Source of the DNA: Lepidodermella squamata
Taxonomy: Eukaryota; Gastrotricha
Length of the DNA stretch: 64,000 nucleotides
Reading direction: 5' to 3'
Assembly (NCBI GenBank): GCA_047495785.1
Contig: JBLDXI010000054.1
Coordinates: 2,294,001 to 2,358,000 of the forward strand
Shown here one piece after another: positions 13,301 through 25,338 of the stretch (positions are counted from its first letter, which is position 1; each line of letters starts with the position of its first letter). A model generated the notes under the pieces. The model saw only the letters and a program-made list of their open reading frames with translations, was not told where the DNA came from and ran no database searches. A program made the translations under genes and the position numbers.

Positions 13301-13616
13301 ATCGTTGTCCGGTTCGACGCCGATCAGCCTTGCGAAGAAACTGAATCCGCCAAATGAAGGTGAGGAAATGGTCTACCTCGTCCTGAGTAAAATGCAAGAG
13401 ACTGGCAAGTACAACAAGCAGATTGAGTGCGAGTGTTCCAAAGGCGAAGCCTGGACCCAGCAATGTAAAGCAGTCGAGGATCGCACTTCCAAAGACCCGA
13501 CCCGCTTCTACGCCTGTGGCAAGCCGTACAAATGTTCTTGCCTTTTCGCCATTGCGTACTACGATGAGAACTGCCCCCCTGGAGAAGACAGCACCTACGT
13601 CTGTGATCTGGAATAG
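7311..13616 (+). CDS. Full-length secreted ankyrin-Sushi-ankyrin protein (10 exons)
   Basis: Exons: 7311-9533, 9852-10019, 10077-10247, 10478-10657, 10710-10922, 10980-11182, 11232-11858, 11906-12310, 12363-12740, 12792-13616. ATG 7311 opens a signal peptide (MRALLLLAALSAAYAS). Exon 1 encodes about 15 ankyrin repeats. Exons 2-6 each encode one CCP/Sushi module (four-cysteine pattern with GxW; the first module lacks its first cysteine) and are bounded by phase 1 introns, except that the last donor is phase 0. Exons 7-10 add a second ankyrin block, with a Thr-rich linker (KTTTTT, TTTTTIP) at the exon 7/8 join, and a C-terminal eight-cysteine domain. Near 9315-9330 about five extra bases within CTGAACTTCTGAACAG shift the frame in the last repeat of exon 1. 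The exon lengths sum to 5393 nt, five more than a multiple of three, so as written the gene is broken or the base calls are wrong there. Otherwise about 1795 residues. Function unknown. Confidence 0.82.
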
Positions 13617-14152
13617 CTCGGCCACAAACTTGTTTATTAAAAAGTCTTAACTGCCCAAAATGATCTTGAATCTTGACTCTCAACAGTTTCTTTAATGTCT
13701 GATAGCAAAATCTCGAACACAACATGTTTTAACATTCGTTTGATCAAAGCGTTCTTTTTTAATAAAATCACAATTTTCCAGTCACTTTTAATTTTCAAAG
13801 TCCGGAATCAGGCTCAAAGCAATCTTCTCGTAACTGTGGAAATCTTGGGATGAGCATATTCATTGAGGATTAAGCATAGGCTAAATCCTGTCTAACAGCC
13901 GCTGTATCAATGTGAATAATTTGACTTTGATGGAAACAGATCATCGAGTGACTGTTTAGAAAAACAGCACTCTAGAGTTGTTTAACCTTGAACAGAAATC
14001 GGACTTATTTACACGCGTGCTGTGCATGAACAGCGTGACAACTGGTGCAATTACAAAATTAGCCATCTTACATTGCACTGTGAGGTGATGTTTAAAATTC
14101 ATATAACTTCAATAGATTCAATACTCAAGAATCATTCGCATTAAGCGTTAGC
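13617..14152. other. Intergenic spacer
   Basis: It separates the stop of the full-length ankyrin/Sushi gene from the receptor gene that follows on the same strand. AATAAA-like runs near 13760 could serve polyadenylation. I see no gene, repeat or clear regulatory motif. Confidence 0.5.
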
Positions 14153-16551
14153 ATGCTGTCAAATTTGCTGGCCGTAACAGCCATTTTCTTCATTGTTACT
14201 GATATCAACTTAGCCATCCTAACTAAACCTTATCGCATGTCAGTTCTCGAGTTGATTGCTTTCACGGGAAATCCGCCTGCAAATGGTTATGCCTGCCAAG
14301 TTGCATCTCAGATCGCTGTCGACATGGCTAACAACCGTTCAGACTTCCTACCAGATTATCACGTCGAAGTCCAGTTTGAAGACGAAATAGCTGGTCTCGC
14401 CGCTGCTCGTGCAACAGCAGCTTTCAGTCGAAGCTTTGAAAATGAAGGACGGCCAAACGAATTTCAATCTCCAGTTATAGCTGGGCCAATATTTTCAAGT
14501 AGTTGCAAATCGATCGGGCCTATTCTACCACATTTATCGTCCGTTGCAATTTCCATTGGATGCTCAGCCCCGTTTTTGACTAATCGCAATATTTACAAAA
14601 ATCTGTACCTGATGCGGTCAACTGGCGGGGTCCTTCTGTTCGCCCAGATGCGGCTCATCAAAGAAGTTGGTAAATGGCAACGCATTGGAATATTAGGCAA
14701 CGCAGGCAGTGCTTTTGATTACTCTTACGCTGCTTTACTTCAAAAATACGCCAGCGAGCAGGCGAAAGTTTCCATCTCTTACTTTGACATTGTCTTGGAT
14801 ATGGATGATGAGTATATGGTAGCTTTGAAGCAAAGCGACACGAGAGTTGTGGTGATTTCGATATCGATTGCAAGATTGATTTGGCGATTTCTGTGTCAAA
14901 GTTTCAAGTTTGGAATCACTGGCCCAAAATATGTTTTTGTGTTGTTAGGAGTGGCATTCAGCGATCCCATGATGCTTAGTGATCCAGTCTTCCCTGGATG
15001 CCCCAGAGCTGTTGCTATCGAACAAATGAAGGTAGGTTTTTGTGTTCGAGATTTCGTATGCAATTTTATAATTTTTCCTCTATCTCTAAGTTTTCATACT
15101 GGACCGCTCCAGTTCAATTTACAGATGAGCCAAACGTCCCATCCCATCTCGGCTACAGTTTGAACGAATTTGACGCAACTTTCGACCGATATACCAACGG
15201 AGTACGACCTTATGATTATGAAATACGACTCCTGTGCCACGACACCATGCTTCAAGGCCTAATAACCTTAGATAATGCCGAAAAAATGCTTAACAGTCGC
15301 TATAACATGTCATTACGCAACTTACGAGACCAGCCAGCATTGGTTGGTCGTATCGTCAATCAGTCAGCTATTTCTGTAGATTACATGGGCCTTAGAATGG
15401 GCCGTATGCGCTACAACAATCGTGGTGAGGTTGATGCTGATGTTCAAATGGTCAGTTATTGGACTCCTGAATCGAAGCTGCAGTATATATTCACAATACA
15501 TCAGTACCTGAACGGATCTGCGTACTCCTACGACAGCTATTGGATGAAGAAGCATCGAGAACCTATTTGGGTAACAAAGAACGGCATGCCTCCTAAGGAT
15601 CGAGTTCAAGTTGTGGAAATTATCAATGAAATTTCAACCGGTCTTTCGTACACTCTTATTTCCCTATTCTCGTTGAGCTTCATCACTCAGCTTTGTTTGG
15701 GTTTCAAGCTTCGTATTGCTATTAAATCGCCTCAGATGTTTGGTATTTGGATTCTAAACTTAGCTGGCATGGCATATTCGATTCAAACGAATCTTGCTCC
15801 AGAAATTCTGTGGAAGTTCCGAATTATACTTTTGGCACTTTCTTTCGCGCTGGTTAATGGCTCCTCAAATCTTCGCGCATTTTTTCTGCTACTTAATTCT
15901 TGGTTCGATTCGAAAAAACCAACTCAGCGTTCGCGCAAGAACACGAAAACCTCGCACGTGCAGCCAACCACCACTAACGAAACTAATCAAAGCACCTTCG
16001 ACACGAGATCACCACGCATCCCTTCGTCGCTAGAAGTAATGATCAACACCGAAATATTCCCGCATCAAGTTACTAGTTTAGCTAATTTGGATTCTCCACT
16101 GAATTTCGCGTGGACTTTGATTTTTGTGTTAATTAACGGGGCTATTTCTGGATTTTGGCTCTTAGGCGATCCGCTCATATGCTACGTATCCAGAAATCCG
16201 CCGGTGCTAAATGAAGCGGAAGACACTGTTGTACTGGTGTCATCGTGGGTATGTCAATCGAAAAATTATCCATCTTGGGTGGCTGGGCTCATTAGCCTCA
16301 ATCTGTCCGTAATGGCTATTGGGACCTTTTCAACCTTAAAGATGAGATTCAACGGATCTTTCAAAAATATTCCGGAATTTACTCTAACGTCATTGTCTAT
16401 CTTGAATTTAGTGACATTTTTTGTCGGAACACTTCTGATCGTAGTAGTTTTGAGAGATATAGTGGCTCAGGAGATTACCATAGCTTTTGCTACTCTCATT
16501 TTATCATCTTCGATGTTCTGGATGTCATTGTACATGAAGATCAAAACGTGA
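14153..16551 (+). CDS. GABA-B-type class C G-protein-coupled receptor
   Basis: Two exons, 14153-15031 and 15091-16551, give about 779 residues. A signal peptide leads into a periplasmic-binding-like (ANF receptor, Venus-flytrap) domain of about 400 residues with GP(I/Y)FSSSC-like and MRSTGG motifs. Seven hydrophobic helices follow, from about SYTLISLFSLSFITQLCL to ITIAFATLILSSSMFW. No cysteine-rich linker lies between the ligand domain and the helices, which is the hallmark of GABA-B receptors rather than metabotropic glutamate or taste receptors. LGDPLIC after helix 4 resembles the GABA-B WxxxDPL stretch. It would sit in the plasma membrane; the ligand cannot be read from sequence. AATAAA lies at 16585-16590. 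It is paralogous to the genes at 22352-25338 and 52807-55738. Confidence 0.85.
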
Positions 16552-16707
16552 TAGTGGCAACAAATATGAACTAAACTAAGACGAAATAAAACCAAGTCGT
16601 TCCGATGATCGCGTGTCGCAACAAGCTTACATGTGTTGCAAAAACCTGCACTTTGACTGCTGACATAAAACAAGAGTATCTAATAGTAGAATTAGAACGT
16701 CGTGGAA

Positions 16708-19700
16708 ATGAGCACTATTCTGTTTCTGTTAGTTTTACCTGCCGTAGTGAGTGCTTTTTCTACCTCCGATACGGTTTCAGTGCCTGATTCGATTCAGAAT
16801 GATAACACCATTATTGCTCAAATTGTGCCATTGATACAAGCAGATTCGATTGCAGATATCAAGGAAAAAGTTCGGTCGTTTTTGGTCAATACAACGTCAC
16901 TAGCGTCTCGGCAGAACTCAACCGGCGATACATTGCTCCACGTATCGGCCTTTTATGGGGCTTCAAAAACTTTCATGTTTCTCGTCAGTGAACTTCAAGC
17001 TGATATTACAGCTAAAAACAACAACGGTGAATTGCCAATCCATATTGCCTGCCTAAATGGTCACTTGGAAATTGTGAAATTCCTCTTGCAAGAAGCAGCA
17101 AAATCGAACTTCGCACTAGGCCAAATGATTGATGCCAATCAGAACGACAATCAAACGCCATTGTTTTACGTCGCCAAATCTTTGTCGTCAAATGCTGGGG
17201 ACATTGCTCGGTTGCTACTTCGAAATGGTGCTGACAGGTACCACATGGATTTAAACGGCGAATTCCCACTTTCATACGCGATAAGAAGTGGCAATAAATT
17301 GGAAGATATTCTCGTAGGCGACATTGAAAAGATTCAGGAAAGAGCTGCACGCCCGAATTCGTTTTCGACATCACATCTGATAGCGGCGACTAATTATGAA
17401 GCGTTTCTGAATAATCACCTCAGTTTAGTGACCTTCGACCCGTTTGCCTTAGATGAGAGCGGCGACACTCCGTTATGTCTGGCTGTGAGAAAGGGCCACC
17501 CCAGTTTCATAAAGAAGTTCCTCGAGAAACGACCGGCTATGGCTAAATTGAATGCGATGAAGTCGACAACATGCCAGTATAATGTCAATAATCGTGATTT
17601 ATTAACAAAGTCTAAAGGTAGCGGATCTTTGATGCATTTAGCAGCTCATCTACGCTTGGCGAATTTTGTCGACCTGATGCTATGGGGCAAAATGGATGTA
17701 CCAGTCGATGATACGAATGGTGGCAACCCAATTCATGCGATGGCTCTTTTATCGGATGAAAATGCCCGGAAATTGAACATCACCGAGATCCATAGTGAAG
17801 CAATTGCCAGGCGGATTCTCGCAGTTGCGCCTGAGTTACTGGAAGGCAAGGATAGCTTTGGCCGGACACCATTTCTCACAGCTGTTGCAGAGAACTCGCT
17901 GTCTTTTGTGAAAATGATTTCGAAATTCGATTTTGGTTATCAAGCTACCGACAACCGTGGTTACTCAGCGTTACATCTCGCCAAATCTGTGGATATGATC
18001 GATTATTTATTCGAGCATTCTTTCGTCGAAAATGTTAACGTTCCATCTAGGCCGGTTAACAATTACGAAGGTCCGAAAAACATGACCCCATTATTGGTAG
18101 CTGTACTAGAGAGGAAGCCAGTGGAATTGGTGCAGCATCTTGTTTCATCTCGAGGCGCGAATTTGTCTGCTAAGAACAGCTTTGGCCAGAATGCTGCCCA
18201 TTTAGCAGTTGAGGCGAACAACTCAGCGTTTTTAGAAAGATTCGGCGGATCTATCGATTTGAAGAGCCGTGCCGTAAAAGGGAGCACTGCATTGCTAGCG
18301 GCGATTCGAGCCAATCTTACCGATTTGGTTGGAACGCTGCTAAAAATTGACCCGCAGCTAGTTAAGCTTGATAATTCGATTACTGGCAATAATGCTCTTC
18401 ATTTGGCTGTTTCAACACGGAATCTCGAGATTCTACAGTGGATTCTAGCTGTCCCAGGTTCTGACGGTTTAATCACCCAACGGAATAAGGAAGGCATGAC
18501 TCCAGTTGATTTTGCTTTTTCATCGGGCTCTTCCGAAATCATCCTAACTCTACTTCAGCTCAAGCCGGGAATCATCTTCGAGTTTGACTCGTTTGGTCGC
18601 CCGGTAATACATCAGGCCGCGACTTGCTTCAACAACGGCGTTGAGACGGTTGACACCCTGTTATCTGGGCTTGATCCCGATCGACTTGAAACAGCATTGA
18701 AAAGGAAAGATCAGCTCGGCAAGACTTTACTGTGGCTTGCGGTCGAACAAAACTGCGTTCCATTGGTTGAATTATTGCTCGGAAAATTCAACGTGTCTTG
18801 TGAAGCCGATGAAGATGGAAATGAACCCCGGCAGTGGGCGATGGCTGCTGGCTTCAGCAAGTTGGCTGAGTTACTCTCAAAGTTTGACCAATGTTCTGTT
18901 GCATCCGAGCAGAGTGCTTGCGTGAGCGAAAGGAGCGAATTCTCTACTTTTAAAGGTAATTTTAGATGTGATACCTACGCCAAAACTATATGTAATTCAC
19001 TCTTGTTAGCTCTAGTGCCAAGGCCGAAGAGAGTTCTGAATGGGAAGATCAAGTATGCAGGAAAAGACTGTCCTGGCTTAATTATTTGCGACGAAGGCTA
19101 CACGCTGATTGGGTCTGCTAAAGTTCGGTTTGTATCGCGCTCCAACTTCTGGACAATCACCGGCCATTGTGCTAGAGGTTTGTCTCTTGATTCATCTTGG
19201 ATGGCTAATTAGTGAATTTCGATTACAGTATGTCAAGACGAAATACCAGTTCCACCTAACGCCCTGATTGAAACAGAGACGACGATGAAATCGCACGCTC
19301 CAATCGCTTCGGTGACCTTTCAATGCTTATCTGGTTACCAGCTTGAAGGTCCTAATACAATCAATTGCCTCGAAAATGGCACGTGGTCTCAAGCTGGGTC
19401 TTGCGTTCAGCTCAGTAAAATTTCTACAGTTGAATGACTATTTTTCAATTCTTCTTTTAGCTTGCATTGATCAATTATCGATGCCACCAAATGCCGTCAT
19501 GGAAGATTTTCCCGATGTCCCGGCTAGTCTTGGAACCACTGCTTCTTTCCAGTGCTTCCCTGGTTACGAGCTTCATGGTTCGAATACGATGGTTTGCACC
19601 GATACTGGCTCATGGTCTGAGCCAGGTGAATGCATCGAAGGTACGTGATGCACTGGAATTTTGTTCCCTACCTCATCTCTTGATCCTAGTGAGTGCGCAA

Positions 19701-20402
19701 GGGTGCGGTCCTGTGCCTGAAGTGAAAAATGGGCGAGTTGATTCTGCGAGTGACGAATTCATCTTCGAAGTTGGAACTATGATGCAAATTCAATGCGATG
19801 AAACTTACGAAATTCAGGGCGCGAGCTTCGTCGTATGTACTTCTAACTTCACGTGGTCACCGCCGGGTAACTGCGTTCGAAGAGGTATTACGGCTTCTTT
19901 TATCACCATTCGAAAGTGAATAAATCGTTTTCAGAATCTTGCGCTGTCCCTGAGATTATGAACGGCAGAGCTGTTAATTTGGAAGGCAATGAGCTTACAA
20001 TCAATCAGTCTGTGGCGATTGATACTGCTATTATTCTTCAGTGCCATCCCGGGTACGACGTTTTTGAAGGAGCCTTAGGATCGATGTGCCGAACTGACTC
20101 GACGTGGACCCCTGCATTAGGCCGCTGCATTGAAATCGTAGGTGGCTCGAATGCGCTTTATTCAAAGCCTTAACCCGTTATTATTTCAGACAACATACGA
20201 AGATTCCTCACGTTCATTTGTGCCGAGTGCGGATAGCATGTCGAGAATGACGAACTTCAAAGTACTTCGAGAGCGAAAGTCTCAAGTGGCTCTGAATACT
20301 GGAGCGTGCAACAACCTGCTAAACACCGAACACTTCATTTACCTAGTTTTGTTGCCATTATCTCTTGTTAAATTTATGAATTTTCTAATGTCGCTTCAAT
20401 AA
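16708..20402 (+). CDS. Secreted ankyrin/Sushi protein with hydrophobic C-tail
   Basis: Seven exons: 16708-18955, 19010-19177, 19229-19414, 19461-19640, 19690-19884, 19935-20137, 20190-20402, total 3393 nt (1130 residues), in frame throughout. ATG 16708 is preferred over the upstream in-frame GTG; it opens a signal peptide (MSTILFLLVLPAVVSA). Exon 1 has about 15 ankyrin repeats. Exons 2-6 are five CCP/Sushi modules, the first without its leading cysteine. Unlike the paralogue at 7311 there is no second ankyrin block. The last exon instead ends in a hydrophobic stretch (YLVLLPLSLVKF), which could be a GPI-addition signal or membrane anchor. The stop codon is embedded in AATAAA (20399-20404), so the 3' UTR must be very short. 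This is the cleanest intact member of the family in the window. Confidence 0.85.
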
Positions 20403-20742
20403 ATTTTGTTACCGCCATTTTCTTGTCTGGATTTGAAGATTAGAGTTTATAGTACATAGTACATAAAATGAGCCATGTAGGGACGACTCCATTACAATAT
20501 CACTCAATGAGTGATTGTTTGGAAACGTAGTACTTTCAGTTACTTTTATCTCTCTTTTTGCCTTTTACAAAATAAGGTGGCCAAATATAAATGAGTCTTA
20601 AATCAAAAGCTGATTAGGTATTCATTCTTATCAAAAGTGGCAAACAAGTAGTTTAACCAACGATAACCAACGATAATACCACTAAATGTAGCTCATTGTT
20701 TTCCAACCGTCTCTGAAAAAGGGAAGTCAGGTCACTTGAACA
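20403..20742. other. Intergenic spacer
   Basis: This is a 340-bp spacer ahead of the RING gene. A small repeat (AGTACATAGTACATA, about 20451-20465) and a duplicated AACCAACGATAA (about 20655-20675) are visible. I see nothing coding. Confidence 0.5.
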
Positions 20743-21634
20743 ATGGTCAGCTTTAAAATTCTCAATAGCTTCCGATTTCTAACATTTTGTCTTTGCTACT
20801 AAATCAGGATTGCTCGGTGTGCTTCGAGAGGTACGATTCGTCAGCTCGCATCCCAAAAAGCATGCCCAATTGCCCCCACACGTTCTGCTTACATTGTCTG
20901 AATCAGATGGTTCGAAGCAGCGAAATCATATGCCCAGAATGCCGAATCAAAAACCCTGTCGGACGATCAGGAGTGAAAGGTATATTACACTCCTTAAATT
21001 TGTACATGGAAATTGCAAGCTTGATCATTAGATTATCGCACAAACATATCGATTCAAAGAGTTATCGAGCAGATGCAAGAGAGAGAAACACCAGTAGCGT
21101 CACCTAACCAAACCACTGGCTTAAGACCATTAGCAAATACCGTTTCTGTCACGGCTCCGGCTGCTTCTGCAAAATCTTCCAACTTCGTTAGAGTTACATC
21201 AACGGTGCAAGCACCTGGTTCGGGACCAAAAGTCGTTATTAACGTCGCTGTAAGAAATCCTCAGCTGCAACAGGCGCAAATTATTGGACCGGGGTGTAGT
21301 ATAGCCTCGACAGCTCGAATCGAGCCCGGCGCTCGGATCGGCACAGGTTGCAGAATCGAGGACTACGTTGTCGTTAAAACTGGGGCTACTGTCGGAACTG
21401 GCGCAAGCGTCAAATCAGGTGCAGTTATCGACAACGATGCTAGTGTTGGAAGTAAGGCTTCTTGGTTTGACGATATAACCTTAATAATAAATTATATCGG
21501 CAACAGCAGGAGCAAATATCGGTAGCCAGGCCCATGTATCAACTGGTGCTAAAATCGGAACGGGAGCTGTTGTCGCACCTGGGGCGAGAGTGCCACCCTA
21601 TTTCGAACTCTCAACTGGCAGCGTTTTCAGATAA
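20743..21634 (+). CDS. RING-finger protein with left-handed beta-helix (hexapeptide) tail
   Basis: Proposed exons: 20743-20745 (the ATG alone), 20808-20979, 21032-21451, 21507-21634, total 723 nt (240 residues). The first exon is inferred. ATG followed by a 62-nt GTCAGC...AATCAG intron gives M-DCSVCFERYD; without it the frame has no ATG. Residues 2-50 form a C3HC4 RING (CSVC, CPHTFCLHC, CPEC), predicted to act as a ubiquitin E3. After a Ser/Thr/Pro-rich linker, residues about 145-230 show hexapeptide repeats (IGPGCSIASTARIEPGARIG, VGTGASV, IGTGAVVAPGARV), the signature of a left-handed parallel beta-helix as in bacterial-type acyltransferases. I see no obvious catalytic histidine context, so this part may be structural. 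I know of no standard family with this pairing. Confidence 0.75.
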
Positions 21635-22351
21635 TTCATCCTCTCGAAAAGCATTGTTTCAGACGAAAACAGCAATAAATCAGAGTTACTTTTCAAATAG
21701 CTATAGCAACCGAAAATTCAAAAAAGGAAACTGGATTTTGGCCTATCGTTCATTTTTATGTTTTCGAACCGACTTGACCCCTCAAATCAACTAAATTAGT
21801 AACTGGGATATTACGTGAGTAAATACGGTTCATGTTTGGCCGTCAGTTTCTGATAACGAGTCTTATACACTTCACTACCACTATCGACCAGCGGCCTTTG
21901 ACAGTTGACGGGGAATGTTATATGAACATTGATTTGATGAAAATTATATAATTTTGCCTCATGTCTGTTTCCAACCCAATTAGGTTGAAGACAATCACTG
22001 CCCGGTATGTATTGATGAACTGATGACGCTAATGAACTCAAGGCTATGATCACACGTGGTCATTTCGCTGGGATGACCGGCTCAGGACACCCTGCCCATG
22101 TCAAGATGACCGAACCGACTGGCCTCTGAGCGCCGTCGCATGCATCGATAGTTATGGCTATCAATGACGTCAGATGGAAGCTAAAATAGCTGCTAATTAC
22201 GCTTGCTTACGTCAGGCATATGCCGCTAACTGAGATTTTGAGTAGTAATAGGAAGTAGGAACGTCATCACCATCTTCGCTTAGCATAGTAGTTCCCCATA
22301 AGATGTGTCTTGATCTCGCGCACAAGTTTAATTTATCCAAAAAATAAAAAG
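21635..22351. other. Intergenic spacer before a receptor gene
   Basis: Open frames in this 717-bp gap (for example 21811-22053 on the minus strand) have no recognisable domain or splice context. I see no clear repeat. Presumably it holds the promoter of the receptor gene at 22352. Confidence 0.45.
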
Positions 22352-25338
22352 ATGTTAAGAAACCTATCCATTCTCGCCTGCCTTACCGCTTTCTTGCTGA
22401 AATCAGCGTGCTTTTCCGTACGAGCGAAATTGAATATGACCGAGCCCCTTCCGGCGCTAGTCGTTTCACCACGTGAGGAATCTACGAATCGGACGCTCAT
22501 TAAAATAGCAGCAAGTCTGACTTACAGCGGGCTGTTTGGATCTGGGCCACTCTGTACTGTCGCAACGACCTCGGCGTTCGATAATCTGAGAAAACAGACC
22601 AACTGGCTACCTGATTACCACATTGGGTTCGAGTTTTTCGACGATGTTGTAAGTTTGCAAGGGTTCAACTGCGCTTTATAGCTTTCTAATTTCCTTAAGT
22701 GTGATAACGGACCGGCTTTCAATGGGCTGATGCAGCGAATTCGAGCGAGTGACACTGCTGAGAATCAGTTCCCACTCGTGTTGCTCAGCGAGTGCATCGA
22801 CCAGGCTCAAATTCTGTCTAGTATGGCCTTGCAGTACGTAGACTTCATAGGCGTAAGTCGGAGAGTCCTGAATTAGTCCAAATTCACTTACTATTCTTAA
22901 AAAGATGGCCGGTCTGCCGTTGATTATCGAGCAAGTTAGCGACAGGCGTCGCTATCAAAATTTCTTCGCTTTCGGGGAACAACCGGATTTCTACTACCCA
23001 GCACTGGTGCAGTATCTGTTGGCAATGAACTGGCGAAAGGTTGGCATTTTATCCGAGACAGCGATGTATTTTACACTGGTAAGTTAATCTGTTCATAACT
23101 ATCCGTTAAACGTAAATTTTAACTCTTGCGCTAATCAGATGGACAACTACCTGGGCAAGCACTTGGACGATCGAGGCATCCAGCTGCTCTACCTGGAGAA
23201 GATCGATTTCAGCATTAATCTTGATGGCTACACTCTTGAGGAGTTCGCATCACGTGACCCTCGTATTATTATCGTTCAGGTGTATTACGGAACCTTAGCA
23301 GCGTGCATTCTACACCGTGCAGGTTTCCACGGGCCCAAGTACGTGTTCTTCTTCTACGGCTGGGACAACATCGGCAAGAGCCCGGAGGTGCCGCCCGAGG
23401 CTGCGGATTGGTGCACGCAGGAGATGATTCTACAAGTCGCCGCCAGTGTCATTCGATACACTGATACCAACTGGAATATGGTGTATGGACCCAATTTCAC
23501 GGATTCTACTGGGCAGTCGATGGATGGCCTGAAAAATACTCTGCAGCAGGAGATCAATGACCCTGAATCAAGGATAAGCTATGACTACTGGCCGGAGCTG
23601 TGCTACGACAGGGCTGTGGCAGTTGGCATAGCCCTGAATTTGACTGAAGCTGAATTGCGAAAAAGTGAGCCACTTTCCCCGATTTCCAAATGTTCATCTT
23701 CCAAGTCGAAAATTGAATAGGAAACCAAACTCTGTCGCAATGGTTCACTAATACGAAGCTGTTTCAATCGCAGGGTAATGAACTCGCGAGTTTGATGAGA
23801 AGCGTAATATCCGCCACTGAATTTGTCGGTCTGAAAGCAAATTACGCATTCGATGAGGCAACAGGCGAGTCCAAGACAAAATTCCCAGTTACTTTTAGCA
23901 AAACCGTGGTTCAAGGCAACACGAGCTACTACGTCCCAGTCGCTTTCGCGGTGCCAGCCGGCGGGGCGAACAAACGACTCGTTGCGTCGCAATTCGCGGC
24001 TGCCAACTGGCGAACTACCGGAAATGTCCCGCCTGTAGATTCGCTCAAAATAATCCGTGTTCTAGAGATGCCGGTGCCGTTTGCAGCCAATATTGTTCTC
24101 AAAGGTAGGTTTTACAGTTAATACTACGAGTGAGATAAAAAAGCTACCACCTGCATCTTTTGCAAGCCTTAATATAGGTTTTTGTCATTTTTTGCAATTT
24201 TGAATATTTTTTCCCATTTATTTTTGCATGCAGTTATTGGTTGTATGCTTTTCATTGCTGTGATCAGTTGCTTTATCGCGATACGTAACGTAAGACATTC
24301 CGACCTTTCTGACAGCGTCAGGAGCAGCCGACAGCGACTAGCGAGAGTGTCGCGCGATAAATTGCTGGATCGATCACTGATTGTACTCGGAAACGCCCTC
24401 ATTCTCGCAAATGTCCTTGCTATTCCTATCGACGCCTCCCCAAGCATTGCCGGTAACTGTATAGCTAGCGCTGTTCTCAGCCAATTAGGCTTCAGCCTCG
24501 CTCTGTCTAGCGTCGCAACTCTGATGAGCCGCGAATATCGCCGGAAAGGCTCACTGTTGACTCCACTGCCTGTCAACTGGCTGAACCGAACACTTCACCT
24601 GAGAGCTGGCTTCACCTTGTCTTGGTCACTGCTACATGCGGTCTTGATGACTATTGCCTTGGTGATTTCACCGATCCGAGTCGCGAGCGTTGAGCTGCCG
24701 CTTCGATCTCAAGCGTCCGACTACAACGTCGCGATATCACCGCACAGGTTCGACTGCGACTGGTCGCTGCTTTTCGACGCTACGCACGGCCTGGATCTAC
24801 TGGGACTTTCTATTTGCCTGCATTCCCTACTCATTTTACACCTGATCCACCTAGCGCTGTCTATGCTTCGATTTCAGGCAAAAGTGGCCAAGAAGAAATT
24901 CTTTGCAGCGGCCGTACGTCAGCTTATTACAGTAAGTTCAAATCAGTTTTAGGTTTCACGGCTTTGGTCATAGAATGTGGGCCTGAAAATATCCTTGTTT
25001 CGAGGATACAAATCTTGTGTCTAATTCTCTCTAATTTTCCGACTATTCTCTTTCCTTAAGCATATCGGCAGAAATATCATGTTTCTCTCTTCTTTCAGAT
25101 CACAATTATGACAAGGACCTCTTTTCGACGCGTATTTGAGGCGCGAAAAAGGCTGAACAGAGGCAAGGAGATGCCGGCTAATTTTGTTTTCTGCGCTAGT
25201 ATAACACTAATCGCAGGTGTGCTCGTTGGTCTCGTCGACTCGAGCAGCATGCCGCATTTGCTGATCACGCAGGCCGTCACCTCGCTAGCCTTCGTCGCTC
25301 TCAGCCTCGGTCTGCTTTTCGCTCCAATGCTGTTTTAA
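22352..25338 (+). CDS. GABA-B-type class C receptor, divergent
   Basis: Seven exons: 22352-22648, 22700-22852, 22905-23078, 23139-23664, 23721-24104, 24234-24931, 25099-25338, total 2472 nt (823 residues), all in frame. A signal peptide (LSILACLTAFLLKSACF) precedes a Venus-flytrap ligand domain (IKIAASLTYSGLFGSGPLC; NWRKVGILSE; GPKYVFFFYGWDN). The seven-helix block runs from about CMLFIAVISCFIAI to VALSLGLLFAPML. There is no cysteine-rich linker, so it is GABA-B-like. The linker before helix 1 is longer than in the other two receptors here and the intron pattern is denser, so it is the most divergent of the three. AATAAA is at 25360-25365. Ligand and coupling are unknown. Confidence 0.8.
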
